A stretch of DNA of 54,620 nt. Origin: Actinomycetota bacterium. GTDB lineage: Bacteria; Actinomycetota; JAICYB01. Of the stretch, positions 8,039 through 16,878 are shown in pieces; the stretch's first letter is position 1; each line of letters begins with the position of its first letter. Made by a program: the position numbers and the translations under genes. The notes beneath the pieces were generated by a model. It was not told the DNA's origin, ran no database searches, and worked only from the letters and a program-made list of their open reading frames with translations. The stretch lies in NCBI GenBank assembly GCA_035536535.1, contig DATLNZ010000159.1, positions 1-54,620 on the forward strand, read 5' to 3'.

Positions 8039-9514
8039 TCACTCCAGGGCCGGGTCCGCCAGAAAACCGGATCCCGGGCCGAATCCCGCGAACGACCCCT
8101 GCGCCACCACGATCGAAAAGGCCTGGGCACGGATGTTGGCATGGTGCTTGCCGGGTTTCCAGGACAGGGGAGCCGAGACCCCGGCCGGATGCTCCATCGA
8201 ATCGAGCACCTGTTTGAGCCGCGCCCTCGTCAGCTGCGGCCCGACCTTCCTAAGTGCCTCCACGAACACGTTCATGCCCAGGTACGCACCCTCCAGGAAC
8301 TGGTTGGTGGTGTCCACGGTGGGCGACACGCTCTTTACGTCGTTGACGTAGGCGGCCACGGCGGGATCCGACGCCAGCGTTCCGACCGGCGGGTTGTAGC
8401 CCGTCCACACGAGCATCCCGCTGCACGGCTTTCCGCAGTTGGACGCGAACCGCTCGTTGAAAAGAGTCTGCGACCCGGACGTGATCATGGTCCCGAACTG
8501 AGGACGTCCGGCGATCCAGGTCTCGGCCGTCGACGGCTCCAGCAGCAGCGCGACCATGTCGCACTGGCCGTTGCACGCGGTATTGAACGACTGGATGTCT
8601 GAGCTGTAGGAGGCCTGTCCGGGAAGGATGCCGGTGTACGCCTTCAGCTGGGCCCCCGGCTTGGACTCCACGTACTGCTTAAACGCCTCGGCCCCCTCCC
8701 GGCCGAACCGGTAGAACTTGTCGTAGACGATCCCGAAGCTGCGGGCACCCTTGTCGTAGGCGTGACGCGCCATGACCCGCATCGTCGAGATCGTCGCCGT
8801 CGCCACGGGCCACACGTACGGGTCGCGGTACTGCTGAATGAGCATCCCGTCGGACCCGACCACCGGAATGCCCGCCTTGGAGATGTCGCCGGACTCGATG
8901 GCGGCCGTCAGTCCCTCCGAAGACGGCGTGACCGGCAGGGCGAACACGCCCTCGTTGATGAAGTTGCGGATGAACGTCAAGCCGCGGTCGGCCTGCCAGC
9001 CGTCGTCCACCAGCTTGATGTCCAGCAGCCGCCCGCAGATTCCGCCTGACGAGTTCACCTTCCGGACGACGGCCTGGATCCCGACCGGAGACTGCCCAAG
9101 GAACGATGCCCCGATCCCGGACTGGACCACGGTCGCCGCGAGCTTGATCTTGTCGGCGGTGACGCCGGTGTCGGTGGCGCCGCCGTTCTTGCCGCGCGAG
9201 CACTCCAGTCCCTTCGGCTGCGCAAGCGCGCCACCCGGGCCCGCCGCAGCTCCGGCCGTGCTGCCTCCGGCCGCTGCCGGGTCCCCGATGGCCCCACCTG
9301 CGTCGGCGGCCTCGGCTGCGGCCCCCTCACCGTCGACCGCGGCGGACTCCGCTCCTCCACCGGCGACCGCCGACTTTTGCGGAGCCGCACGGTCCTGAAC
9401 CACCACGTAACCGAGCAGTCCTGCCATGGCGAGGTAGAGAAGCGGACGGTTCCGCCCGGCGAACAGCGACCCCGCCAGCAATCCGATTCCTATTCCGATG
9501 AGCAGAAGGGTCAT
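8039..9514 (-). CDS. Membrane-anchored substrate-binding protein of a Liv-type importer
   Basis: A 491-residue periplasmic-binding-protein type 1 (LivK-like) receptor. Instead of a lipoprotein signal it has two hydrophobic helices (about 1-20 and 24-40) joined by a short basic turn, then an Ala/Gly-rich stalk (about 45-100), then the two-lobed binding domain from about 103. Cysteine pairs, for example in SNCGKPCSG, probably form disulphides. It captures substrate outside the membrane and delivers it to the permease encoded one base downstream. The double-helix anchor is unusual for the family, where lipidation or free diffusion is the rule. Confidence 0.88.
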   Translation of the reverse strand: MTLLLIGIGIGLLAGSLFAGRNRPLLYLAMAGLLGYVVVQDRAAPQKSAVAGGGAESAAVDGEGAAAEAADAGGAIGDPAAAGGSTAGAAAGPGGALAQPKGLECSRGKNGGATDTGVTADKIKLAATVVQSGIGASFLGQSPVGIQAVVRKVNSSGGICGRLLDIKLVDDGWQADRGLTFIRNFINEGVFALPVTPSSEGLTAAIESGDISKAGIPVVGSDGMLIQQYRDPYVWPVATATISTMRVMARHAYDKGARSFGIVYDKFYRFGREGAEAFKQYVESKPGAQLKAYTGILPGQASYSSDIQSFNTACNGQCDMVALLLEPSTAETWIAGRPQFGTMITSGSQTLFNERFASNCGKPCSGMLVWTGYNPPVGTLASDPAVAAYVNDVKSVSPTVDTTNQFLEGAYLGMNVFVEALRKVGPQLTRARLKQVLDSMEHPAGVSAPLSWKPGKHHANIRAQAFSIVVAQGSFAGFGPGSGFLADPALE

Positions 9515-9548
9515 CTGATCTGGTTCTCCGAAGCCGGGCGGACGCGCT

Positions 9549-12389
9549 TCAGCTGATCGTGACTCGGATGGCGCGCCGGCGCATGGCCAGGTAGACGGGC
9601 GCGCCGAGGACCATCCAAATCATCGTCGCCAGCAGGCCCTCACGGGGTCGCCGGAGCAAAAACGACAGCCCGTAGGCGAAGCGCTTGACCGTCCTCGCGA
9701 TCGCGTTTCCCACGGCTCCGGCCACCACCGGAGGAGCGGCGACGCCGCCGATCTCCGGAAGCGGGCCGTAGGCGATCTCGGACAGGACCTCCGTGAGGGG
9801 CACGTCGGGCAGGGTGTCTCCCGCGGCGAGATCCACGTCGCCGAGGCCCTCCAGGCCCAGCGCGTTGAGCAGGTAGATGCCGTAGGTCGCGGAGGCGTCG
9901 ACGCCGGCGATCTGGTAGATCTGGCGGCCGCGGCCGAGGGTGGGGTCGTCGTTGAAGACCGACATCTCGATCGCGGGAACCTGCGTGGACGCGTCGTTGT
10001 TGATCGCGCGAGCGGAGACCTCCTGCCCGCGGTCCTTCTGGATGGAGGCCAGGTAGCCGCCGGGAGTCCCGCGGCTCAGGCCGGGGTCCGGCTCCGGGAA
10101 GACGACGCGTGCCCGGCCGCTGAGGGCGCGGTTCAACTGCGTCTCGATGGGCGACTTGCCCAGCGCGGACTCGATCTGAGGGGACACGTTGCTCTCGGGC
10201 AGGACGCATCCCTGGACATCGACCTTCTGGCTCGGGATGCTCACCCCGCACAGGATTCGGCTGAACTTCGTGCCTGCCGTTCCGGGCTGTCCGCCGGCGA
10301 ACGACTCAGCCACGGTGCCGGCGGCTTCGATGCGGAAGACGCCCGGCACCTCGACCCCCCTGGCCCACGACTCGCTGTGGACGACCAGTCCCCGGTCCGT
10401 GGTCTTCATGAGGCTCACCTGCGACGACGTGTCCACCACCTTCAGGGGGCCGAAGTTGACGCCGCCGGCGTTCGGGGGGCTGAGCGTCAGGTTCTGGCTG
10501 CGGGCGCTGGCGAGCACCTTCGGCTGCGCGTCGGACTGCGCGCAGTTGACCTCCGCGGTGTAGCCCGGGAGGTTCGTGGTGCCGGCGTTGCCCGTGCCGT
10601 CGTTCGAGCACTCCGCGGCCTTTGTAGGCCAGGTCGTGCCGAGTGCCTCGTCGGCGTCGTTGTTGCCGTCGCGGTCCGCGTCGAGGTCGGGCCGTGGCCA
10701 GAAGGACTGAAAAGGGTCGGCGCCGAGCGGCTGCGGGCGCGCCCAGCACCGGGAGACGACCTCCGCCGCGTCGGTCTTCGTACCTGGATCGGCCTCCAGA
10801 GGGATCGCGGCCGCCCCGGCGAGGTTGTTGGACAGCGCCGCCTGCCTGACGAAGCCGAAGACGATCTCGCGGTCGGCCCGTCCGCACGGGGAGCCGGCCG
10901 AGGCTATGCCGCTGCGTCCGGGCCTGATCGACCCGACGCTCGGCCCCCCGGGAGGAAGGCCCTCGACACCGCCGACGAACAGCGCGCGCAAGCCGTAGCC
11001 GTGGGCGGTGCCGGTGAAGTTGGAAGCGGTCGTGGCCGGGTTCTCCGGCTCGTCGGTGGTGAACCGGTCCTGGTCCTCCAGAGGGGGGTCGGTGGACACC
11101 TCGACGGAGTCCTCGTACACGGTGAAGAAGGCGTCGGTGCCGCGCCGGACGAACACCCTGGTAGCCAGATCCTCTCCGGAGTCGGCCTGGATCCGCATCA
11201 CGCCGTTACCCGCCTGGTCTTCGAACGCCAGAGCTTGGGGGACGGGCGACCGGCGAGCATCGGCGATGAGCAGCCCTCCGGCATTGCGCTGCCTGCCCTT
11301 CTGAGTGGATGGGGCCAGCGTGTACAGCCTGCCGGTGAACGGGTCCACTCCGGACGACGCGGGCACGGGCTCCAGCGTCATCCCGATCACCCCGACGTAG
11401 GCCGAGCTGTCGCCGTCGAACACCCACCAGGACTCGCCCTCCTCGTTCATGACACGCATGAGCATGCGGTCGGACTCGGGGTCCGACAGGACGTCGGCGA
11501 CTCCAAGCGGCCCGGGGAACACCTCCTCGACGACCGGACGTCCACTCGCGTCGGTCAGCAGCCGGACCACCTGCCCGGTCCCACCGGCCCCCTGGCAGGC
11601 GAGGTAGACCGACGACCCGTGCCGGCTCTGGAACAGGCTCAGCTGGTACCGCGATTGCGGATGTATCGGGAGCTTGAAGTTCCCGCAGGCGGCGACCCTG
11701 TAGATCCAGTCCTGCTTGCCGGTCTGGGTGTCCCACTGGGAGGCCCAGACGATGTTGAAGTTGTTCTCCGTCCCGGGCGCCCTCTGCTCCTGCATCAACA
11801 GCAGGATCTTCGGAGAGCCTCCGGACAGCGCGGAAGGCGTTATGTCGATGCCCCGCAATCCGGCCGCCACCCCCGCGGGCAGCGGCACGCAGGAGCTCGT
11901 GGAGGTGCACAGGCCGTTGGAGGCGGGCGTGGGAGGCGCGTCCTCGCGCCGGAACGTCTTGATCTGGGTGAGCGTCGGACCGTCCAACACCACGAATCCC
12001 CCGAACAAACTCAGGCTGTCGAGGAAGGCGAAGTACAGGCGCCCGCTGTTTTCGTCGACGGCCTGGATGAACTCCCCGGACGTGATCCCCACCGGAGTGC
12101 TGGCCGTGAACGCAAAGGACTTGTAGGCCAAAGGCTCCAGGGTGTCCAGGTTGAACGACTGGACGCCCGTCCCACGGGTCAGGGCGAAGACCTGGTACCC
12201 GATGCGCCGCTTGCGGTCCAGCAGCAGCGATCCGTTGGACGAGAAATCGGCCGCATCGTGCGGCCTGAAGATCGGAAGCTTGCCGCGGGGAACCAGCTTC
12301 GGGTCCGCGGCCCCCACGCCCACGGGCAGCAAGGCCAGCAGGAGCACGGCCGTCACCGGCCAGACCCACAGTCCCCGCGTCCGCTTCAC
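9549..12389 (-). CDS. Large exported, C-terminally membrane-anchored protein of unknown function
   Basis: A protein of about 946 residues that I cannot place in a family. A clear signal peptide (MKRTRG, hydrophobic core, cleavage near GVGA) opens it. The GTG at 12389 is preferred because AAAGGG lies six bases upstream; a GTG at 12407 is the alternative. The first 450 residues have recurring strand-turn sequence suggestive of a beta-propeller (inference). Near 570 is a DxDxDG calcium-loop motif, DLDADRDGNNDADE. Near the C-terminus is a hydrophobic helix flanked by basic residues (RRPREG...MRRRAIR), a stop-transfer anchor. It lies 34 bases upstream of the first substrate-binding protein gene, so it may belong to that operon. 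Confidence 0.75.
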   Translation of the reverse strand: MKRTRGLWVWPVTAVLLLALLPVGVGAADPKLVPRGKLPIFRPHDAADFSSNGSLLLDRKRRIGYQVFALTRGTGVQSFNLDTLEPLAYKSFAFTASTPVGITSGEFIQAVDENSGRLYFAFLDSLSLFGGFVVLDGPTLTQIKTFRREDAPPTPASNGLCTSTSSCVPLPAGVAAGLRGIDITPSALSGGSPKILLLMQEQRAPGTENNFNIVWASQWDTQTGKQDWIYRVAACGNFKLPIHPQSRYQLSLFQSRHGSSVYLACQGAGGTGQVVRLLTDASGRPVVEEVFPGPLGVADVLSDPESDRMLMRVMNEEGESWWVFDGDSSAYVGVIGMTLEPVPASSGVDPFTGRLYTLAPSTQKGRQRNAGGLLIADARRSPVPQALAFEDQAGNGVMRIQADSGEDLATRVFVRRGTDAFFTVYEDSVEVSTDPPLEDQDRFTTDEPENPATTASNFTGTAHGYGLRALFVGGVEGLPPGGPSVGSIRPGRSGIASAGSPCGRADREIVFGFVRQAALSNNLAGAAAIPLEADPGTKTDAAEVVSRCWARPQPLGADPFQSFWPRPDLDADRDGNNDADEALGTTWPTKAAECSNDGTGNAGTTNLPGYTAEVNCAQSDAQPKVLASARSQNLTLSPPNAGGVNFGPLKVVDTSSQVSLMKTTDRGLVVHSESWARGVEVPGVFRIEAAGTVAESFAGGQPGTAGTKFSRILCGVSIPSQKVDVQGCVLPESNVSPQIESALGKSPIETQLNRALSGRARVVFPEPDPGLSRGTPGGYLASIQKDRGQEVSARAINNDASTQVPAIEMSVFNDDPTLGRGRQIYQIAGVDASATYGIYLLNALGLEGLGDVDLAAGDTLPDVPLTEVLSEIAYGPLPEIGGVAAPPVVAGAVGNAIARTVKRFAYGLSFLLRRPREGLLATMIWMVLGAPVYLAMRRRAIRVTIS

Positions 12390-12429
12390 ATCGTCCCTTT
12401 CGCCCACATTGTCACCCGAGACAGTCGCA

Positions 12430-12461
12430 CGGGAGCGCCGATGTCTCCATCGGCGCTCCCG
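12430..12461 (-). terminator. Strong hairpin after the small secreted-protein gene
   Basis: A perfect 14-base-pair stem (CGGGAGCGCCGATG pairing with its complement) closed by a TCTC loop, located between the stop of the 12490-13170 gene and the start of the large exported protein. There is no U-run on either strand, so it is either a GC-rich terminator of the kind seen in actinobacteria or an mRNA-stabilising/processing hairpin. Confidence 0.65.
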
Positions 12462-12489
12462 GTGAAACCGTCCTTCTTGCGTGCGGCTG

Positions 12490-13170
12490 CTAGAACGAAA
12501 CCGTCATCCCCTCCACCTGGAACTGAGTGGTGGCCTGCGAGATGCCGCAGTCGCCGGCGCCGCTGAGGCCACGCGAGCTCGTGAACCCGACCAGCGTCGA
12601 GCGCTTGCCCGTGTCGAGATCGATCCCGGACCCAACGATCGGAAGGACCGTGGCTCCCGACTGCTCCCACGTGTACTCGTAGGAAACCCTCACGACCCGG
12701 CCGCTGACGGAGCTTTGAGCCGACCTGGTGTCACTGCGCAGCCGTCCCCGGGACGACCCGCAGTAGGCGCCGAGTCCCACTGCGCTGGGAAACACCCCGT
12801 AGTTGCCGTCCGGCGAGTAGGAGTGGATCGAGCATCCGGGCCCTCCCAGCGTGCTCACGCAGAAGCTGTCCGGAGCCTTCAGGTCCGGACCTGCCGCGAA
12901 CTCCACCGGCGAGCGCAGGATGCGGGGGCCGAGCCCGGGCCAGAAGAAGCCCTGGCACCCGGAAAAGCAGTGGGCGTTGGTGACCTTGTTCCAAAGCGGG
13001 TCCTCGAGGTCGTAGGTGCAGTTGGCGCCGGCGGCGTTGCAGACGAAGCCGACTCCCTCCAGAACGCTGACCGCGACGACCTCGTCGGGGTTCTGTGCCG
13101 ATGCGGGCGAGGCGGTGACCGCTGCGAGCGCCGCTACGGCGGCCGCCGCGACGAGCTTTCTGAATCTCAT
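12490..13170 (-). CDS. Secreted cysteine-rich protein of unknown function
   Basis: A 226-residue exported protein with a Sec signal peptide, MRFRKL plus an Ala-rich core, predicted to be cleaved after ASA (residue 25). The mature chain has eight cysteines, enough for four disulphides, arranged as C..C, HCFSGC, FC, GC, YC and DC. No catalytic motif was recognised. The ATG at 13170 has GGAGG seven bases upstream; an ATG 18 bases further 5' lacks such a site. It follows the 13198-13767 gene by 27 bases and probably shares its transcript. Confidence 0.75.
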   Translation of the reverse strand: MRFRKLVAAAAVAALAAVTASPASAQNPDEVVAVSVLEGVGFVCNAAGANCTYDLEDPLWNKVTNAHCFSGCQGFFWPGLGPRILRSPVEFAAGPDLKAPDSFCVSTLGGPGCSIHSYSPDGNYGVFPSAVGLGAYCGSSRGRLRSDTRSAQSSVSGRVVRVSYEYTWEQSGATVLPIVGSGIDLDTGKRSTLVGFTSSRGLSGAGDCGISQATTQFQVEGMTVSF

Positions 13171-13197
13171 GTGAGGTCCTCCAGTCATGTCAGTTGT

Positions 13198-13767
13198 CTA
13201 TCGAACCGCGGTGCACACGTCGTAGCGGCGCAGCTGCGCGAACATCGGCTCGTCGGCCGTGAAGGCGTGGGGTCCGACATCACCTACAGCGTCGGAGGAC
13301 CTCGCACGCCCGTTGCCGGCGCTGGCGCGGTCCGACACGCTGCAGCCTGCTCCCCTGTAGGCGGCGTCGCCGGGAATGCCCTGGATGGCGAGGTCGATCG
13401 CAACGTCGCCCAGGGCCCAGGTCCCCGAGGTGGGGATCGTCCCGCGCACTGTGGCCGTGCTCGTCTGGGGGGTCGAGCCCCAGTCGACGCTCACCTGCAG
13501 CGTCCCGCGGGGCACGATGCCTGCGGCCGTTCCGTACGCCTGGGATGTGGCGGTAAGGACCGCTGCCCCCGTTTCGTCGGCGACGAGGCGCCAAAGGCCC
13601 GGGTCGGCCCCGGGAGTGAACTGCAGGTACACCTGACGGTGGTCCTGCGCAACGCAAACGTCCGGCGTGATGCCCGCGCAGTCCTCGGCGCGGGCGCCGG
13701 CTGCCGCGGGAGTCATCGCGATCACGGCCAGTGCCGCCACAGCGGTGACCAATCGTCCTGCTCTCAT
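13198..13767 (-). CDS. Secreted protein of unknown function
   Basis: A 189-residue exported protein. The signal peptide (MRAGRL, hydrophobic core, cleavage near GARA) is followed by a mature region with four cysteines (EDC, DVC, GAGC, YDVC) and alternating Val/Thr-rich strands, suggesting a beta-sandwich. AAGGGGGA three bases before the ATG at 13767 supports this start. It is the first of three exported-protein genes lying between the two importers; no homologue comes to mind. Confidence 0.72.
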   Translation of the reverse strand: MRAGRLVTAVAALAVIAMTPAAAGARAEDCAGITPDVCVAQDHRQVYLQFTPGADPGLWRLVADETGAAVLTATSQAYGTAAGIVPRGTLQVSVDWGSTPQTSTATVRGTIPTSGTWALGDVAIDLAIQGIPGDAAYRGAGCSVSDRASAGNGRARSSDAVGDVGPHAFTADEPMFAQLRRYDVCTAVR

Positions 13768-13885
13768 AAATCCCCCTTGCCGCAACTGAACTTCTTGCGC
13801 ACTGTGTTCGCCGCCGGGCCGCTCATTCCTTCCGGGAGCCAACCCCCCGGGGTCCGCCCAACCTGGCCATTTGAGTGACCGGCGG

Positions 13886-15958
13886 TCAGACCGACGGCTG
13901 GGCCGCCGCGGAGACCAGCGCCTCTTCGCCCCCCAGGTCGCCCTCGTCGGATCCCAGGTAGGCGGCGATCACCTCCGGGTGCCGCGCGATGGCCGAGGGC
14001 TCCCCCTCGGCCAGGAGCTCTCCGAAATTCAGGACGTAGACGTAGTCGGCCACGGACAGCACCAGGGGGACATGGTGCTCGATCATCAGCACCGTCACGT
14101 CGAACGCCGCCTGGATCTCCTTGAGCGTCCGCCCCAGCTGCTCGGCCTCCGGGGGGGCCATTCCGGACGAAGGCTCATCCAGCAGAAGGATCCGGGGGCC
14201 CGTCACGAGAGCCGCACCAAGCTCGACGACCTTGAGCAGGCCGTGCGGCAGGTCGTGGACCACTCTTCCGGCGAGCTCGAGCAGCCCCAGCCGGGTCAGG
14301 GCCTCCTCGGCCCGCTCACGCAGCTCGTCCTCGGACCGCCGGACGGCCTGAGTGCGCAGGATTCCCTCCAGCGGCCCATACCCTGCCACCGAGTGCTGGG
14401 CGATCATCAGGTTCGCCAGCACCGTCTCGGACTTCACCAGCCCGATGTTCTGGAAAGTCCTGCCGAACCCCATGCAGGCCCTGCGGTAGGCAGGGGTCGA
14501 GGTGACGTCGCGGCCGCCGAACCACACCTGTCCGGAATTGGGCTTGGCGAATCCGGAGACGCAATTGAAAAGAGTCGTCTTGCCGGCGCCGTTGGGCCCC
14601 ATCAGGCCTACGATCTCCCCCTCACGGACCTCCAGCGTCACCCCGTCCAGCGCCTGGACCCCGCCGAACCGGATCGACACCTCCCGCACCTCCAGCAGCG
14701 GACCGCGGGCGGACCGGCCGAGCGCGTTGCGCCGCAGTACCGACCCCGACACGGCCGCCTGGCCCACGGAGGTCGTCGCCAGCACCTGCGCCGCCTCCGG
14801 GTCGTGCTCTTCGGCGGCCTGCGCCTGGTGTTCCGCCCTTGCATGACGCCGCTCGCGCAGAGCGCGCGGAAGCCGGGCCCAGCCCCCCGCCGCGGCCGCC
14901 GCGGACGGCAGGGAGCTCACGGCCCGAGCCACCGATGCGGGAAGGCGCAGCAGGCCAAGGGCGACGTGGCGCCGGTGCTTCCAGAGGTGAGTCGCCAGGT
15001 GAGCCAGCTCCCTGCCCTGCTCCGCGAGGCCGCCTCTGTAGCGGGTCAGCGTCAGGATGAGCAGGAACCCCCCGAGCACGATCGACCACGTCTGCAGGTT
15101 GGTGAAGATCTGCGTGAAGAAGATCGGGAACATCGTCGAGATGAAGACGCCGGCCCGGGAGCCGAGCCCGCCGATGACGCCGTAGACGAGCAGCTCCAGG
15201 GACCGGTCGTAGTCGAACAGCTCCGCCCCCGCCGAGCGCAGCAGGGTCGAGAAAAGCGCCCCGGCCAGACCCGCGTAGAAGCCGGCGATGGCGAAGGCGA
15301 GCAGCTTGTAGCGCTGCACGGAGATGCCGAACGACGCCGCGACCTGTTCGTCCTCGCGGATCGCGTAGAAGGCCCGGCCCCCGCGCGTGGAGGCGAGGTT
15401 GCGGTCGGCCATCCAGATGACGAGCAGCGTCACCGCGATCACGTACATGAACGTCTGCTCCGTCAGGCGGCGGCCCCCGATCCACATCGGCATCTCGATG
15501 TCGATGCCCGCGGCCCCGGACGTGATCACGTCCTGCCGGAACACGACGCGCGCCATCACGAACTGGAAGCCCAGCGTGACGATCGCGAGGTGAAGGCCCC
15601 GGATGCGAAGGGCGGGGATGCCGATGAGCACAGTGACCGCCGACGTCACCAGCCCGGCGATGGGGTAGGCGACCCAGAACGGGACGCCGTGCAGCGAGTA
15701 GAGGATGCCGAGCGTGAAAGCGCCGGACCCCATCAGCGCCGCCTGGGCAAGGGACATCTGGCCGGCATACCCGGTGAGCACGTTGATCGACAGTCCCACC
15801 AGCCCCCAGATCAGAGCCCGGGAGAAAAGGAACGTGTTGTCCTTGACGATGCCGATCTCGGGCAGGCAGAGAAGGAGCCCGGCAGCGGCGGCTCCGGCGA
15901 TAAACCGGCGGCGCCTGCGGGCCATCTGCTGCGGGTCTGCCACCGCCGGCGAAGTCAA
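13886..15958 (-). CDS. Fused LivM-LivG branched-chain-type ABC importer subunit
   Basis: A 690-residue fusion of a LivM-type permease (about 1-330; GYAGQMSLAQAAL near 63) and a LivG-type ATPase (about 430-690; Walker A GPNGAGKTT near 453, Walker B LLLDEPSSG near 593). The linker of about 95 residues is Ala- and Arg-rich and probably cytosolic. The signature reads LPHGLLKVVE, again unlike LSGGQ. The start is taken as the TTG at 15958, whose TTGA overlap with the LivH stop fits the coupling seen throughout the region. No LivF follows; the orphan LivF at 2353-3144 is a candidate partner. Confidence 0.9.
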   Translation of the reverse strand: MTSPAVADPQQMARRRRRFIAGAAAAGLLLCLPEIGIVKDNTFLFSRALIWGLVGLSINVLTGYAGQMSLAQAALMGSGAFTLGILYSLHGVPFWVAYPIAGLVTSAVTVLIGIPALRIRGLHLAIVTLGFQFVMARVVFRQDVITSGAAGIDIEMPMWIGGRRLTEQTFMYVIAVTLLVIWMADRNLASTRGGRAFYAIREDEQVAASFGISVQRYKLLAFAIAGFYAGLAGALFSTLLRSAGAELFDYDRSLELLVYGVIGGLGSRAGVFISTMFPIFFTQIFTNLQTWSIVLGGFLLILTLTRYRGGLAEQGRELAHLATHLWKHRRHVALGLLRLPASVARAVSSLPSAAAAAGGWARLPRALRERRHARAEHQAQAAEEHDPEAAQVLATTSVGQAAVSGSVLRRNALGRSARGPLLEVREVSIRFGGVQALDGVTLEVREGEIVGLMGPNGAGKTTLFNCVSGFAKPNSGQVWFGGRDVTSTPAYRRACMGFGRTFQNIGLVKSETVLANLMIAQHSVAGYGPLEGILRTQAVRRSEDELRERAEEALTRLGLLELAGRVVHDLPHGLLKVVELGAALVTGPRILLLDEPSSGMAPPEAEQLGRTLKEIQAAFDVTVLMIEHHVPLVLSVADYVYVLNFGELLAEGEPSAIARHPEVIAAYLGSDEGDLGGEEALVSAAAQPSV

Positions 15959-16878
15959 GCCTCACCCCCCAGCAGTCCTCGCGGACGGAGCGTGAGGACG
16001 CCGACGATCAGCGCGAACTGGGCCACGAACTGCAGCCCGGGGATGTCCTGCTTGAGGTACCGCGACGCGACGTACTTCGACAGGCTCGTGACCACGCCGA
16101 CGACCATGCCCCCGACAAACGCCCCCGGCAGGCTCGTGAGCCCGCCCACAAGGGCCGCGGCGAAGCTGGGGATCAGGATCAGGGTCATGAAATAGGGGTG
16201 GAAGGACCCGATGGTGGGGGCCAGGATGATCCCCGCCAGCGCAGCCAGCACCCCCGCCACTCCCCAGGTGAACATCGACACGACCGACAGCCTGATGCCC
16301 ATCAGCCGCAAGGACGTCGGGTTCTGCGACGCCGCCAGCACCCCCAGACCGAACGTCGACCTCTTAAAGAAGACGTAGAACACAACTCCCAGGACGACGG
16401 TCACCGCCAGCGCGAGAAGCCGGCCCCGGTCCACGAAGATCCCGCCGATCCCGACGGCCTGCCCCGACAGAAGAGAGGGCAGGTTCTGGGGGCGCTCGCC
16501 CCAGATGATCAACTCCAGCCCGCCCAGGACGGTGGACACCCCCAGCGTGGCCACGGTGATCGTCAGAGGGGCCGCGTCGGACATCGGCCGGACCACCAGC
16601 CGCTCCATCGCCACGCCCAGACCTGCGGCAAGCAGGACCGCCAGCGTCACAGCGAACACGAGCGGCAGGCCCAGGCCCCCGAAGCTGAACGGACCTATCT
16701 GCGCGAGCGTGGTCCCCGGCCGACTCGTGGCCATCCATGCCAGGTAGATGGCAACGGTGCCGATCTCGCCCTGCGCGAAGTTGATGACCCGGGTCGCCTT
16801 GTACACCAGGACGATGCCCAGCGCCATGAGCCCGAAGGTGGCGCCGTCCGTCACGCCGGTGATGACGGCGCTGAGCAT
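15955..16878 (-). CDS. livH: Branched-chain-type ABC importer permease, LivH family
   Basis: A 307-residue inner-membrane permease with about eight hydrophobic helices and the family segment RVINFAQGEIG near 30-42. It forms half of the translocation path with the LivM domain of the fusion downstream. The ATG at 16878 overlaps the stop of the substrate-binding protein gene by one base (TGATG), and its own stop overlaps the next start (TTGA), so receptor, LivH and LivM-LivG are translated as a coupled set. Confidence 0.92.
   Translation of the reverse strand: MLSAVITGVTDGATFGLMALGIVLVYKATRVINFAQGEIGTVAIYLAWMATSRPGTTLAQIGPFSFGGLGLPLVFAVTLAVLLAAGLGVAMERLVVRPMSDAAPLTITVATLGVSTVLGGLELIIWGERPQNLPSLLSGQAVGIGGIFVDRGRLLALAVTVVLGVVFYVFFKRSTFGLGVLAASQNPTSLRLMGIRLSVVSMFTWGVAGVLAALAGIILAPTIGSFHPYFMTLILIPSFAAALVGGLTSLPGAFVGGMVVGVVTSLSKYVASRYLKQDIPGLQFVAQFALIVGVLTLRPRGLLGGEA

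Noticed and set aside
10377-12566. A 729-codon open frame on the + strand opposite the large exported protein
   Set aside because: The - strand frame has a signal peptide, membrane anchor and ribosome-binding site. The + strand frame is low-complexity and lacks these.
13871-16195. A 774-codon open frame opposite the LivM-LivG fusion
   Set aside because: The - strand encodes clear permease and ATPase domains; the + strand product is Arg/Glu/Gly-rich without domains.
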